Of a stretch of 64,000 nt of DNA, positions 1 to 11,231 are shown in pieces. Position 1 is the first letter of the stretch, and each line of letters opens with the position of its first letter. Origin of the DNA: Pollenia angustigena. Taxonomy: Eukaryota > Arthropoda > Insecta > Diptera > Polleniidae. A program made the translations under genes and the position numbers. The notes under the pieces are model-generated. The model was not told where the DNA came from. It saw only the letters and a list, made by a program, of their open reading frames with translations, and ran no database searches. The stretch spans positions 84,889,285 to 84,953,284 of the forward strand of contig OV884056.1 in NCBI GenBank assembly GCA_930367215.1, written 5' to 3'.

Positions 1-78
1 GTTGCTCAAAATCTAGTTTGATTACATTGCCCCTTTTCAGATTTTTTTTTTTAGCAAGATTTTTTTATAGCGAAAACA

Positions 79-320
79 GGGGCCTAATTTTGGCAGTCGT
101 GATCGAGTACTTTCTCGATTCGAAAGCAATTTAATATCTAATTATTTCAGTCAATACTGAACGAATTGGAATTATTTTTTCAGTATTGTAAAGCATTAAT
201 TTGAGTTTCACAATACTAAAAAAATAATTTCGATTCGTTTAGTATCGACTGAAAGAATTAGAAATCAAATTGCTTTCGAATCGAGAAAGTTCTCGATCAC
301 GACTGCCAAAATTAGGCTCC
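79..320. mobile_element. Inverted-repeat element, family A, almost fully palindromic (242 bp)
   Basis: GGGGCCTAATTTTGGCAGTC at the left is inverted at the right (gactgccaaaattaggctcc). Pairing continues through tcgatcacgac and ttcgattcgaaagc almost to the centre. A second copy starts at 40091. Confidence 0.85.
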
Positions 321-321
321 A

Positions 322-497
322 GAGGTCTAATCATCGCATTCGATATCGAGTAAACTATCGTATTTTACTGCACACAATAGACACTGACGTATCGAATAAA
401 AACTCGATACTCGATTTTATTCGATACTAGTGTCATGATACCAAAATAAAAAATATCGATAAATTTTGCTCGATATCGTATGCGATGGTTAGACCCC
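322..497. mobile_element. Inverted-repeat element, family C, copy 1
   Basis: Ends are aggtctaatcatcgcattcg and, inverted, ggggtctaaccatcgcatac. The interior carries several atatcga/tcgatat motifs. A second copy is at 56650-56848. It directly abuts the family A copy. Confidence 0.8.
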
Positions 498-1844
498 AGC
501 CGACTGTAAATATTTTGTGAAATTCATATATACAATGAAATAGACATTTAGAAAATAGGACTTCGATTTATTTATGATTTGAACTGAATTTATTTTATTA
601 GTTTTATTTTACTATTTCATTTGATCACTATTTTTTATAAATTCTGAATTTGTCTAATCAACTTGAAAAACTTGCATTTTGTTTGTTTTGGTTTTTAATA
701 AAATGAAGTCTTTTCTTCGCCATCTATACTATATTGAAAATAAACATAGATGCATCAATAAGTACTATTTATTAGATTTCTCCAACTTTCGTGACGATGC
801 TGGTGTTGTTTTGTATGAGATATATAGTTAAATGCAGATCGGTTTTGCCAGAAATCTCGTAAGAACTAAATTTCGTTATAGTGTAAGCGTACTATAAATT
901 TGAGGTACTTTTTGTATACCCTTCATTGAAGAAAAAGGATATATCGTCAGCTCATTATTGGTTTGACCTACCGACCATTTTTAAAAAATTGAGTAAGGTA
1001 TGGGGTATATATATTTTAAATACCCCCTGTCTGAATCCAAAACCGATTTCACCAATTTTTTTTTATGGTTTCCGAGATAATAAGCTTTAATTTTGCTCTA
1101 TGTAAACTATTTTCAAGTTTACTAAGTATTGTTTTGCTCTACACGCCACGTTCGGCGAATGCAGAAAATTCCTCATACAAAAACGTACAAAAAAATTTAA
1201 CTCTTGCTTTGCTTCATTGACGGAAGAAAAAAAATAGTTAAAGCGAAATCCAAACAAAATGACAACAGGAAAAATGATTTTACTCGTGCTTCGCTTCATT
1301 GCCGTAAGAAAAATAGTAGTTTAAGCAAAATCAAAACAAATTAATACACAGCAGTAAGTATACGTATGCAGCACAAAAAGCTACTTTAAAAAACCTTAGA
1401 AATGTGGCGTATGCGGCACATGACAATATCTATGTTCGTTAATGAACGTTCAAAAAAATATTGTTTTTTTTCAAACTTATGCCAGAAGCAGTGGTGAAAA
1501 TACACAAAAATTCTATCGGGTATATTTTAAGAAAACTGCATGTAAACCTTAATTGTTGTTTTCTCCACTACGACTTTTTGGCATATGTGCCAAACCAATA
1601 AAGAGCTGACGATAAATATTTATCATTCTTACAATATTGATCAAAGAAGTTCAAATCGGGTTAACCGTCTGTCCGCCCGAATGTCTGTTGAATGGATTTA
1701 CCGAAGAATCCAGAAATTATGGGATCTCGGTTGCTATAAAATTAGGCTAAAAAATCAGGGCTCAAAAATCAAAGAAATTTAAGCTCTATTTTCAGTTCAA
1801 AATGTTTTTAAACCAACAAATCTATAAATCACTAAAAATATAAA
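498..1844. other. No gene seen; old repeat pieces
   Basis: AT-rich DNA with short phrases typical of fly interspersed repeats (tatacccttcattgaag near 916, gtatggggtatatata near 998). No frame with recognisable protein content and no RNA gene found. Confidence 0.6.
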
Positions 1845-2042
1845 CCATCTTTAAACGCCTAAAATTGGGCGTTTAAACTGCCAATACAGACCATATAAAT
1901 TTGATAAGATTTATCGTAGTGCTGCCACATGTTATTTCTTTAACAACATATAATACATGGGACACTGATTTATAGTTGTTGAGCTTAAACAACATGTAAA
2001 TTCAAGTTTAGTTCAACTAAACCAGCGCTTAAACCATCTGTG
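1845..2042. repeat. Reverse-complement copy of the repeat at 57166-57350
   Basis: atttatcgtagtgctgccac (about 1909-1929) and gtttagttcaactaaacc (about 2008-2025) are the inverted equivalents. It has tttaaac-type ends and lies just upstream of the SINE. Confidence 0.72.
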
Positions 2043-2089
2043 ATTTTTTAGTCATTAGTCCGGAATTGTTTGCTATTGAAATTAAGCCA

Positions 2090-2355
2090 GATCGATCCAC
2101 AAATGGCTGAGATATAAGCAACCTGTCCGTAAGAACCTGGGTTCGATTCCCAGTTCAGTCAAGAATTAAAATTATCAATAAATTTTAATTACTGCCCGTT
2201 TAACGATTTCGAACGGCAGAAAATAACAAGTTTTAGAATTTTGTTTTTGTTTTAAATAAAATTTTCTATGCGAACGTTAAAGTTCGAAATTTCATGTTGT
2301 AAAATTCCTTTCTTCATTAAAATAATTTAATGAAAATTCAATTTGAAACGAGATT
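2090..2355 (+). repeat. tRNA-derived SINE
   Basis: The head has an A-box-like tggctgagatataagc (2104-2119) and a perfect B box GGTTCGATTCC (2140-2150) in a paired T-arm (CTGGG/CCCAG). The body ends in the phrase gtaaaattcctttcttcat. A deleted copy at 29523-29640 shares the stretch just after the A box (aacctgtccgtaa) and the 3' body. Confidence 0.65.
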
Positions 2356-3416
2356 TTTAACTTACCTCATATTATCACTTTTTTGTAACTTAACACCATT
2401 GTGCGTCAGTGGTCATACAAAGAGACTGAAATCTTTGCAAAAAAAAAAAAAAAAATACTTTTAATTATTTTTTATTTAATTTATTCTATGTACAGCAAGC
2501 AGTTTTATTATTATTCGTACATTTACGCAAATTTAAAACTTGATTTCATTTTTTTTAATAATTTTTTTTTGTACTCGCATGTACCAGTAGAATAATGCGA
2601 TTATTGAAATATGTGAAATGTTAAGATTACAAAACTTGTTTCACAATTTTGTTTTATATTTAGAAATATTTGTTAAAACAAAATAAATTTTGCCTATGCA
2701 AATACTTTTTTAAATAGAATTTTTTTTATATCCTTATTAAAGAAACTGTTATTTTGTTGATTTTAATCAAGGAAATAATTAGGAAATAAACCATATGCAG
2801 AGTGGAATGAAATGCATTACGAATTGTCAAAAGCATTTTCCCTAATTCCATATAAGGTTGGCTTAAACAGCTGTTTTCTATGGCTATGTTACGTCTAATT
2901 TGAGCTTTAAATACCGATACAGAAAAAAATAGTTTAATACGGATACCGATATCTAAACTCGTTTCGGTTGCCAACCTATCTTTAGCCAAACAATGGAATT
3001 TTATTATTATAATAATTGCTAATATTTATTTTATATATTGACTTTTACCAATGTTGGTAACTTCATGGGGTAAACTGTATAAAAATAGATTCGATTTTTA
3101 GTGTGGCATATAAGATTCCCCTAAATATTTATTTGAATTACATATTTCCAACTCACCACATATTTTAATATTCACTAAATACCAGTACTTTTTACCCCAA
3201 ACAAAAGCATTTAAGATAGATACATTTAAATAACTAAATGCAGTGGGTACATAATTGTGCTACAAACGTTTCATACACTCAAAATATTATTACAGTAACG
3301 GACTGTAGTTTATTTAAGAAGTATTCCGTTCAGTCATTTTTAAATAAATAAACATTTAAAATTCCGAGCAAATTTATTTGTAACTGATTTTAACATTTTT
3401 TCAAAAAACTAAGTGC
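2356..3416. other. No feature seen
   Basis: AT-rich sequence with homopolymer runs (A-run at 2440, T-runs near 2550-2575). Frames here are short and of low complexity. Confidence 0.6.
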
Positions 3417-3682
3417 ATATCGACCCCTAACCGCGAAAATAACGTAAGCGCCAAAAATCAAATTTTACAGGAGAGAGCTTTTTTATTTTATTTCATATAA
3501 ATTTTGTATGAAATTTGTTGCTTACAATAAAATTGTTTTTGCTATAAAATCGTAACGGTACCTTTTGTTACCATGACATTTTAGGAGATGATGCAAGTGT
3601 TGCCAATAAAGTAATTTATTAAAAAACAAGGAAAATTGAAAATCATGTCGCTTACGTTATTTTCGCGGTTAGGGCTCGATAT
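3417..3682. mobile_element. Inverted-repeat element, 266 bp
   Basis: Ends atatcgacccctaaccgcga and its inverted match (tcgcggttagggctcgatat), pairing on through aaaataacgtaagcg. A diverged piece of the same family lies at about 16676-16790 (gatgatgcaaatg ... cgctattagggcctgatatt). Confidence 0.82.
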
Positions 3683-3951
3683 TAATATGGATTTTCAGTT
3701 GCAGTTAATTTTGTCCGTTAATTAAGTTAAATTCTTCTGTATGTAAAATTAAATGAAAAAGAAATTTTAAAAAACGAAAAGTTCATTTAATTTTTACTGT
3801 CAAAAATTCAACGCCATATTCTGTAAAAACAAATGAATTTTCAGTTATTTTATATACAGTGCACTGGCGATAATATGAACCCCCTAATATATGAACACCC
3901 CAAAATATGAACACTTATTTTCTTCCATTGACTACTCTAAAATATGAACTA

Positions 3952-4555
3952 CCCAGCAAAAACTTTGCTTATAAAATAAGCAGAAAAATAATGAGAATTT
4001 GACGAGCCGTCTACTTACTTTTCTACTAGAAAAAGTACTTATTTTTGTTTGAGATGTCCCAAAAGTAATCCTTTATAATTTAGCCTATTATAATCTAAAA
4101 AATAATATGTTTTTTTATACTTAAAATTTTTATAAAAATATATAGTTACACAAAGTCAATAAAGTAAAAACTTTTTTATTTTTTTTTTAAATTTTTTTTT
4201 TTTTTTTTTAATTATTTTATTTTTTCTTATTCTATTTTACTTTATTTTATTTTTTTTTCTGTCTCTGGCGGGATTTGATCCCGCAACCTCGGTGCTGATA
4301 GACTAGCTCTCTACCAGCTAGTCTACCGGGGCAGTGTAGTTTTTGTATTAAAAAACTATGTTTTTCGACTATAATGACTATAATGACATTTTTATTGTCA
4401 TAATGAAAATATAAATTTTTCTGTATATTTAAGATATAATAATAAAGTTATTATTTAATATATAACTAATAATCCAAAAAGTGGCGAATAAAGCTACAAA
4501 GTAATGAATTCTTGAAGTCATTAAAAGTAGGATTGTAAGTAAAGTTTTTGCTGGG
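3952..4555. mobile_element. TA-flanked inverted-repeat element nested in the pogo-like element
   Basis: Ends are CCCAGCAAAAACTTT(G/A)CTTA on both sides, flanked by TA (3950-3951, 4556-4557). At 604 bp it has no transposase. It encloses an A/T-rich stretch and a tRNA-like unit at 4263-4332. Confidence 0.75.
4263..4332 (-). repeat. tRNA-like unit with degenerate A and B boxes, SINE-like, A-rich tail
   Basis: On the minus strand, TAGACTAGCTGG (4314-4325) fits the A box at nearly every position. GGATCAAATCC (4271-4281) is a B box with one change, inside a perfect 5-bp T-stem GCGGG/CCCGC. The D-arm is a 7-bp hairpin, the acceptor pairs only 4 of 7, and there is no anticodon stem, so it is not a working tRNA. 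About 95 bases of A-rich sequence follow, as in a SINE tail. Confidence 0.5.
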
Positions 4556-5612
4556 TAGTACAAAAGCTTTAAAATATACACTCAAAATATTATGTAGTTA
4601 AATTTAAACGAAAATTCATTTTAAACAAATTAAAATTCATTTAAAAAACGGATGATTTTTACATTCATTTTTAAATTTTTTATTTATTAAACAGCATATT
4701 CATTAAAATTGAATAGCTTTTACTTTAAAAAAATACATTTCAACCGACAAAAATCAAACTACATAACAAAATAAAAACGAAAAAACCTTATTTTTTGGTA
4801 GTTTGTTTTTTGAATAACAAACATAAATGCTAAAAAATAAAATTATTCGTAAAATAACTATATTTTTATTCAAATTTTACAGAACGGAAAACGAATTTAA
4901 TAACCACAAGTGTAAACATCTTAGAATTCTATTTTAAGCAGTTTTTCTACCTACACAGTGTTAAAATTGATTCAATTTGGGGATTTCCCTAGCTATCTGC
5001 TTTAAAATTGTCTATAGTTGTTAATCAAAATGTTTTAAATACACATTTTAGTTAGTGCTCACATTAACCTGGAATTTTTTTATATTTAAATATAATTTTA
5101 CCGTAAAAATTTCTTAAATATGAATTTAAAAAAGTATAAGTTTTGAACTTTAAAAAGAAAAATCAAAAATTTAAAAAATTTAGAACACTAATTTAGCGAA
5201 TAAATTTGTTTTTTTTTATGTTCTAAAAATACGTTTATTTGACCTGGAAAAAGAAACATGTGTGGAAAATCACCGATGGTTTGTGAAAATAAGAGACAAA
5301 AAAATCACTGTCAAATATCTGGAGATTGTTAAGAGCGGGGCATTTCTAAGGTGATTGAACGGAAGTAAATCACAGACTTTTTTGCATAATGGCTTTAAGT
5401 TTTCTTTTTTAAAAATCAATAGTTTTTTTTTTTAAATGATGAACAATAAAAAAATGTAACATAGGAAACTTTTATTTTTATGGGAAAAACGCTTTTGAAG
5501 GGAAATTAGATACCATTCGCAAATATGAACAATCTTGCAAAAGTGAACTGGCTTTGTTTTAATAAGTTCATATTATCGCGAGTGCACTGTAATTAAATTA
5601 TCAAAGTTATTA

Positions 5613-6816
5613 CAGTCAAATCCCAATAATTCGTACCCCGATAAATCGTAATTCCCGATAATTCGTAATAAACTGTCGGTCTCTTGAAAAAATCTCGTTA
5701 ATTCGTAAAATTTCTATACATTTTGGTCCCCTCGCTAATTCGTAATTTTTTTTGAAAAAAAAAATCTTCTTTGCCTCTTATAAATCGCAATTGTTTGCTA
5801 ACTACCACTGATAATTCGTAATAAAAACAACATAAACATTGAAAGAATGATTTTTTGCTTACCGAAATTTTTATACCCTCTACAAAGAGGGTATATTAAG
5901 TTTGTCATTCCGTGTGAAACTTTTTTAATATTCATCTCAGTCCCCATAAAGTATATATATTCTGGGTCCTTGAGTAATTCTAAGTCGATTTAGCCATGTC
6001 CGTCTGTCTGTCCGTCTGTTGAAAACACGCTCACTTGCGAACAACTCAAAAGAAATGAACAAACTTGGTGCCAAATTGCTTGTAGTTATCCTAAGCAGTT
6101 TGGGATTGAAATCCAGCAAAATCGGTTCAGTAGGACCAGAGCTATGAATCAAAATGTGGAACCACCACCTAAAAAAATTGATAATTTTGTTACAAAAAAT
6201 AACATAAATGCTGGAACAAGGCACGGAATGAGATAAGATTTTGCAAAAATTTGTTTAATTTGACTGAAAATCACGCTGTTAAATTTCGTGAAGATAAACC
6301 GTAAAAAATAATGCAATCATAACGAATTTTGGCTCGTCACAGTTTTATAGAACTATAAATGATGCTGTGAAATTTCGCGAAGATCGGTACTTAATTTACC
6401 CTAGGCGCCATATAAACCCTAAAACCATAATTAATAACAAATCGTCACAGTTTAAGATAATAATAACATCATACAGATATTACTCCTTAAACATTCGAAC
6501 TGTCGGTGGAGAGTATCAAAGATTCGGCACAGCCGAATATAGCACTCTAACTTGTTTTTTTTTTTTTGCTTTTGCTTGTGTGTGTGTTTATTTTCTTAAG
6601 ATCAGTTTGTTACATTAATAATTTTTATATATTTTGTTTTCAACAATTGTTTTTAATGTTTTTTTTATCGTTTTAGTAAATAAATTAAAAAACCCCGTTA
6701 ATTCGTATTTATTTTATTTTAACCCCGTTAAATCGAAACCGCGCTAAATCGAAAACCCCTATAATTCGTAAGAAATGGCCGGTCCCTTGCGATTACGAAT
6801 TATCGGGTTTCTACTG
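5613..6816. mobile_element. Tigger/pogo-like element, TA-flanked, 1.2 kb
   Basis: Ends are CAGTCAAATCCCAATAATTC (left) and, inverted, CAGTAGAAACCCGATAATTC (right), flanked by TA (5611-5612, 6817-6818). Subterminal ataattcgtaa motifs repeat in both arms. The middle (about 5870-6560) is occupied by a different fly repeat. No transposase frame. Confidence 0.78.
5870..6565. repeat. Common fly interspersed repeat (ends in gccgaatatagcactc)
   Basis: It begins near ataccctctacaaagagggt and contains cataaagtatatatattctg and gtccgtctgtctgtccgtct. It ends with ttcggcacagccgaatatag followed by a T-run. The same 3' end is found near 14535, 43950 and 51640, and the 5' phrase near 50105. I recognise the pattern as very common in fly genomes but cannot name its class. 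Confidence 0.7.
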
Positions 6817-7456
6817 TACTTTATTTAACTATCAAAAATAAATTTTTAGTTATCTATAAAAAACAATTTGCTTGTTCTGTGTAAAAAATTCCCATTTTCT
6901 ATTTGTTAAAATTTTTTAGTTAAATACATCAAATTTTCAAAGTATAATAATTGCGAAATCATATCGGTCATGCTGGGGTCAGTAAAACAAAAGTAAAACA
7001 AACATATGTAACAGAGTAAAGGCTCAACCATAGATTTGCTTAATCTACTGTCAAAAATTAAAAAAAGTCTCTCAAATTTACTTATAAAATAAAAACAAAA
7101 TAAAAAAAAAATTTGATTCCGTACGGAATGTGCTATTAGATTCGCACCTTGCTTAAGCAATTGACAGTTTTATTAAACTTAGCAAAAAGTTTCCTTAAGT
7201 TCAATATGGTTTACCTCATATAATTTACATGTATTTGCACATTTGCTTAAGCCAACTTAAGCACAATATGGTTGTGCCTTAAGTAAATAATAATATTCTT
7301 TCTGGCTCTCTCTCTCTCATTTGAAAAACCAGCGAACAGGTATCTGTCTGGTATTTTTTTAGAGTAAACGAATTAAACCTTTTTTATATAAAATTACTGA
7401 ATTTCATAAAATAACTAAATATTTCTTTGTTTTTTACGGAATATGTAGTTAATTTT
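6817..7456. other. No gene; repeat that is the LINE target
   Basis: The stretch 7386-7466 (ataaaataact ... ttttttacggaatatg) is related to 10795-10885 and, inverted, to 3762-3852. The LINE at 7467-10779 landed in this family. Confidence 0.6.
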
Positions 7457-7466
7457 TTGATAGTTA

Positions 7467-10400
7467 GGTAGGTAGGTAGAAAGGCCGGGGTGAAGTTTCC
7501 TTCACACCTTCACCCAGAGACCAATATGGTCCATTGTGACGCCTTAATTAGAGATAGCCAAGAAGGCATAAGTAGGTGAAATAAGCAGCAGAAGCATAAG
7601 ACAGATCCGAAAGATGGGTAGAAAAGAAAGGAAGGAAAAGAAGGTAAAGGACCAACCCCGAGAGAAATCCCTTAAACCAAATCCGCCCTACGAGCGGTTA
7701 GCACCCAGTCTCCCCTCGCGCAGCCAGGCCATCCCCATTACGAATCCTATCAGATTCTCGAGTCCGCAACCCGAGACATCCCCTAATTCGCCCAGGAATC
7801 TACTGCCCAGCCACCTCAACCTGCTACCCTGCAGCCTGGGACAGTGGCACAGAAGGTGCTCAACTGACTCCAACTCTTTAGGGTCCTCGCACAACCTGCA
7901 TATATCCGACAAGTCGGATCCCATCCTCACCGCCATCCTGCCTATCATACAGTGGCCCGTGATAATTCCTATCATGGTCCTAACGCAGACCCTGCTCCTG
8001 CCCAACAGCGACACCGAATCGGACTTCCTAAGCACCGGCCACAGTGTCCGCGATACCCGACAGTCCGTTCGGCTCCCCCAGGCCCGATTGGTCACGCTCA
8101 TTATCCATTCCCTAATTCTACTAAAATAGAAGCCCAATGGAGGCCTAACCGCCTCCACACAGTCAGGATCCTCCAACTCCGAGCCCTGTCTTGCCAACTC
8201 ATCAGCAATCTCGTTGCCGCCTATATCGCAATGACCCGGCACCCAGCATAACCTTAGCAGATACTCCCCTAAGGCTCCCCTCAGAGCCCTCCTACACTCA
8301 TCAACCAGCTTGGAGTTCACATAACAGCCCCTTACGGCCATAAGAGCCGCCTGGCTGTCCACGTATATAGTGACCTCCGAGCCCCTATCAATGTTGTCCC
8401 TCATCAGTTCCACGGCCCTCCAGACCCCCAGAACCTCCGCCTGAAAAACACTGCAGTCGCCAGGAAGCCTATATGACCTTCTTATGTTCAGATCCTCAAT
8501 GTAGACCCCTGCACCCGTGCCCCTCATCTTTGAGCCATCAGTGAAAATAGCAAATCCACCAAATAATCTGCTCCTGCCCGACCAGCTCTCCCTAGAGGGC
8601 ATTATTACCTCTGGCAACCGACCAAAATCCAAACTGGTGCCAACATAATCAGTGGATCCCGGCGGTCCCAGGCAATAGCCACCAGCCTCAATCTCACCCA
8701 GGATCCGTGAGTGACCCTGAGTGTCATTCCTCGTAAGTCCTAACTCCCTCAGTCTAAGGATGCTCCTGGCCGCCATTCCCATCACATACTGCTCAATAGG
8801 CAGAAGATGTAGAATGACATCCAGGGCAGCCTGAGGAGTACTTCTCATGGCACCTGTCATGCCAATTGAAGCACACCTCTGAGCCTTAGAAAGAAGTTTC
8901 CTACGACTTGCCAATCTCAATGATTCCCACCAAACACAGCATCCATACGTAAGAATGGGTCTAACCACCGAAGTGTACAGCCATCCCACCACTGACGGCC
9001 GGAGTCCCCAGCTCCTACCTATCGATGATCTGCAAGCATAGTAAGCATTGAGACCCCTTTTGAGTCTCTCTTGAGTATTCCTACCCCATGACAGCTTGCT
9101 GTCCAGAAAAACCCCCAGATACTTAGCACTATCAGATAGTCCAAGTACCACTCCTCCCAGTACCGGCAGTCTAAACTCCTCCACCTTGTACCTCCTAGTA
9201 AAAAGAACCAACTCCGTCTTCTCCGGGTTTACTCCCAGTCCCTTGTCACTTGCCCATGCCGCCAGTTCGCCCAGCGCCCCTTGCATGATGTCGCTAATTG
9301 TCGGCAGAAACTTGCCCGACACCAATATCACCACATCATCCGCGTAGGCTACGACCTTCTGACCCATTCTGTCAAAACGTCTCAGAACGACATTGACGGC
9401 CAAGAGCCACAATAAGGGAGAGAGAACTCCCCCCTGTGGGGTCCCTCTAGTCACCGATTTCCTTAAGCGTTCGTTTCCCCAGTCCGAGTGAATAACTCTG
9501 CTGCTAAGCATCATAGTTATCCATTCGACCAAGAACAACGGAACCCTTAGGTAAATCAGTGCCTGTCTTATGGCCTCTATCCTCAAATTGTTAAAGGCGC
9601 CCTCTATGTCAAGGAATGCCGCCAGGGTGTATTCCCTGGTTCGCAAACCCCGCTCCACATAACCAACCACATCATGCAACGCACTCTCAACAGATCTACC
9701 TTTAAGGTAGGCGTGTTGAGCGCCGCTGACGATGCCGGCGTCAATCTTCGTCCTCAGATGTAGATCAATCAGTCTTTCCAACGTCTTCAAGAGAAAAGAC
9801 GACAAGCTGATTGGTCTAAAATCCTTGGGTTTAGAGTGACCGGTTCTACCCGCTTTGGGAATAAAAACTACCCTAACCTCCCTCCACCTCCTAGGAATGT
9901 ACCCGTTCAGCACACATACCCTAAACAGTTCCACCAACAACAGGAGTGACGATTTCCCGATATTCTGTAACATCGCCGGAAATATACCATCTGGCCCCGC
10001 CGATTTGTAGGACCCAAAGGTATTTACCGCCCATGTTACCTTATCCAAGGTAATCATATCCCCCACCGTCTCCCTTTCCTCACCGCCTGAGCCCGAACCA
10101 GAGAAGGGGTCACCACATACAGCCTGTTCCCCCGACCCAGGATCTACACACCCCGGAAAGTGAGTCTCCATAAGCAGACAGAGAGATTCAGAGCCAGATT
10201 CCGTCCATGAGTCGTCCGATCTCTGAATAAATCCAGGGACTACAGGGTCCTTAGATAAAATTCTCCTGAACCTAGACATCTCATTCACGGATTCAACTGA
10301 CTCGCTAAACTTAATCCACGAGTCCCTTTTCGCCCTTCTAATATCTCCCTTATACCTCCCGTAACTCAACCTGAAGTTACTCCAATCCTCATCCCTGCGC

Positions 10401-10779
10401 GTATACTTCGCCCTATTGAACAGCCTTCTGACGGTGGACCTTTGAGTTTTCAACTCGTCTGTCCACCATCTTGGCTGTGTACGCCTGCCCGGAAAATTTA
10501 ACGGACAAGATCGCTCATAGCTACTGGTCAATACCCCCGTGAAGGTGTTTACCAGTTGCTCCACACCGGCCGGAGTCGACCCCCAGTTCCGTGTAACCCT
10601 AAGGTTCCGTTGCACTAGTCCCGAAAACGAATCCCAATCCGTCCTTCTCGGATTCCTATATGGACACCTTTTCGACCTCTCAAACATTAGACTAAAGGAC
10701 AGGCGACTATGATCAGAGAAGGAAAAATCCAAAGCCACCCTCCAGTCCTCCACTAATTCCCTACAGTTCGTCAATGTCA
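7467..10779 (-). mobile_element. 5'-truncated LOA/I-type non-LTR retrotransposon
   Basis: It is flanked by the 10-bp direct repeat ttgatagtta (7457-7466 and 10780-10789), a target-site duplication. The 3' end (low coordinate) has about 220 bp of untranslated DNA and closes in a short tail of tacc repeats instead of poly(A). The 5' end is cut inside the endonuclease domain. The element is more GC-rich than its surroundings and its long frame is unbroken, so the insertion is probably young. Confidence 0.9.
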
Positions 10780-10780
10780 T
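7688..10780 (-). CDS. ORF2 fragment: endonuclease end, reverse transcriptase, RNase H, zinc knuckle
   Basis: A 1030-codon open frame. Residues about 20-30 (DHSRLSFSL) match the last motif of an APE-type endonuclease, and the rest of that domain is missing. Reverse transcriptase follows: VVFIPKAG, FRPISLSSFLLKTLERLI, GTPQGGVLSPLLW and the active-site AYADDVVIL near residue 480. RNase H near 745-880 shows FTDGS, FQAEVLG, VDSQAAL and GNEIADELARQG. A CxxC...HxxxxC knuckle (CRLCED...EHLLCHCP) lies near 960. An RNase H after the RT points to the LOA or I groups rather than R1 or Jockey. The ATG is an accident of the 5' junction, so this is a truncated copy that cannot nick target DNA itself although RT and RNase H look intact. 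Confidence 0.88.
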   Translation of the reverse strand: MTLTNCRELVEDWRVALDFSFSDHSRLSFSLMFERSKRCPYRNPRRTDWDSFSGLVQRNLRVTRNWGSTPAGVEQLVNTFTGVLTSSYERSCPLNFPGRRTQPRWWTDELKTQRSTVRRLFNRAKYTRRDEDWSNFRLSYGRYKGDIRRAKRDSWIKFSESVESVNEMSRFRRILSKDPVVPGFIQRSDDSWTESGSESLCLLMETHFPGCVDPGSGEQAVCGDPFSGSGSGGEERETVGDMITLDKVTWAVNTFGSYKSAGPDGIFPAMLQNIGKSSLLLLVELFRVCVLNGYIPRRWREVRVVFIPKAGRTGHSKPKDFRPISLSSFLLKTLERLIDLHLRTKIDAGIVSGAQHAYLKGRSVESALHDVVGYVERGLRTREYTLAAFLDIEGAFNNLRIEAIRQALIYLRVPLFLVEWITMMLSSRVIHSDWGNERLRKSVTRGTPQGGVLSPLLWLLAVNVVLRRFDRMGQKVVAYADDVVILVSGKFLPTISDIMQGALGELAAWASDKGLGVNPEKTELVLFTRRYKVEEFRLPVLGGVVLGLSDSAKYLGVFLDSKLSWGRNTQERLKRGLNAYYACRSSIGRSWGLRPSVVGWLYTSVVRPILTYGCCVWWESLRLASRRKLLSKAQRCASIGMTGAMRSTPQAALDVILHLLPIEQYVMGMAARSILRLRELGLTRNDTQGHSRILGEIEAGGYCLGPPGSTDYVGTSLDFGRLPEVIMPSRESWSGRSRLFGGFAIFTDGSKMRGTGAGVYIEDLNIRRSYRLPGDCSVFQAEVLGVWRAVELMRDNIDRGSEVTIYVDSQAALMAVRGCYVNSKLVDECRRALRGALGEYLLRLCWVPGHCDIGGNEIADELARQGSELEDPDCVEAVRPPLGFYFSRIREWIMSVTNRAWGSRTDCRVSRTLWPVLRKSDSVSLLGRSRVCVRTMIGIITGHCMIGRMAVRMGSDLSDICRLCEDPKELESVEHLLCHCPRLQGSRLRWLGSRFLGELGDVSGCGLENLIGFVMGMAWLREGRLGANRS

Positions 10781-11231
10781 TGATAGTTAAATCTTATAAA
10801 ATAACTGAAAATTCATTTTGTTTTTACGGAATATGGGGTTGAATTTTTGACAGTTAAAATAAAATGTACTTTTCGTTAATAACAAATTAAAAATAAGTAG
10901 ACCGGCTTTTAACTGAATTTTCATTTATTTTATATTGCAATTTCAGTTAATTTTACGCGCAGAATATTGTGAGTGCACTTAAAAATGTGTTGGAGTAAGT
11001 GTTTCTGTGAGAAGTAAATATTCAGTGTATCTATCTGTCTGCAGTAGGGATGATAAATGAGAAACCCAATATTGTACCAACGAACTTTTAAAATCGTACT
11101 TTTTCGACCCCAATAGTACTTAATCGTTTTTTATAATTTTTTTTAAATTTATTTTTATAAACAAAAATTAATACAACAAAAACAAAAGGTACTCAAAATT
11201 AATTTGTACATGTAAAGTATAGATAGATATA

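Larger units (their letters stand above)
3857..5589. mobile_element. pogo-like element, 1.73 kb, non-autonomous
   Basis: Inverted ends CAGTGCACT(G/C)GCGATAAT, continuing into atatgaac, flanked by TA (3855-3856, 5590-5591). A frame fragment near 5299-5350 (KITVKYLEIVKSGAFL) looks like the start of a CENP-B/pogo-type DNA-binding domain, but it is short and broken. It contains the nested element at 3952-4555. Confidence 0.78.

Noticed and set aside
2090..2160. Functional tRNA gene
   Set aside because: It has good B box and T-arm, but no acceptor pairing and no anticodon arm; a second copy shares flanking body sequence, so it is a SINE head.
7614..8251. Open frames on the plus strand inside the LINE
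   Set aside because: They are antisense shadows of the reverse-transcriptase frame, with composition set by the real minus-strand gene.
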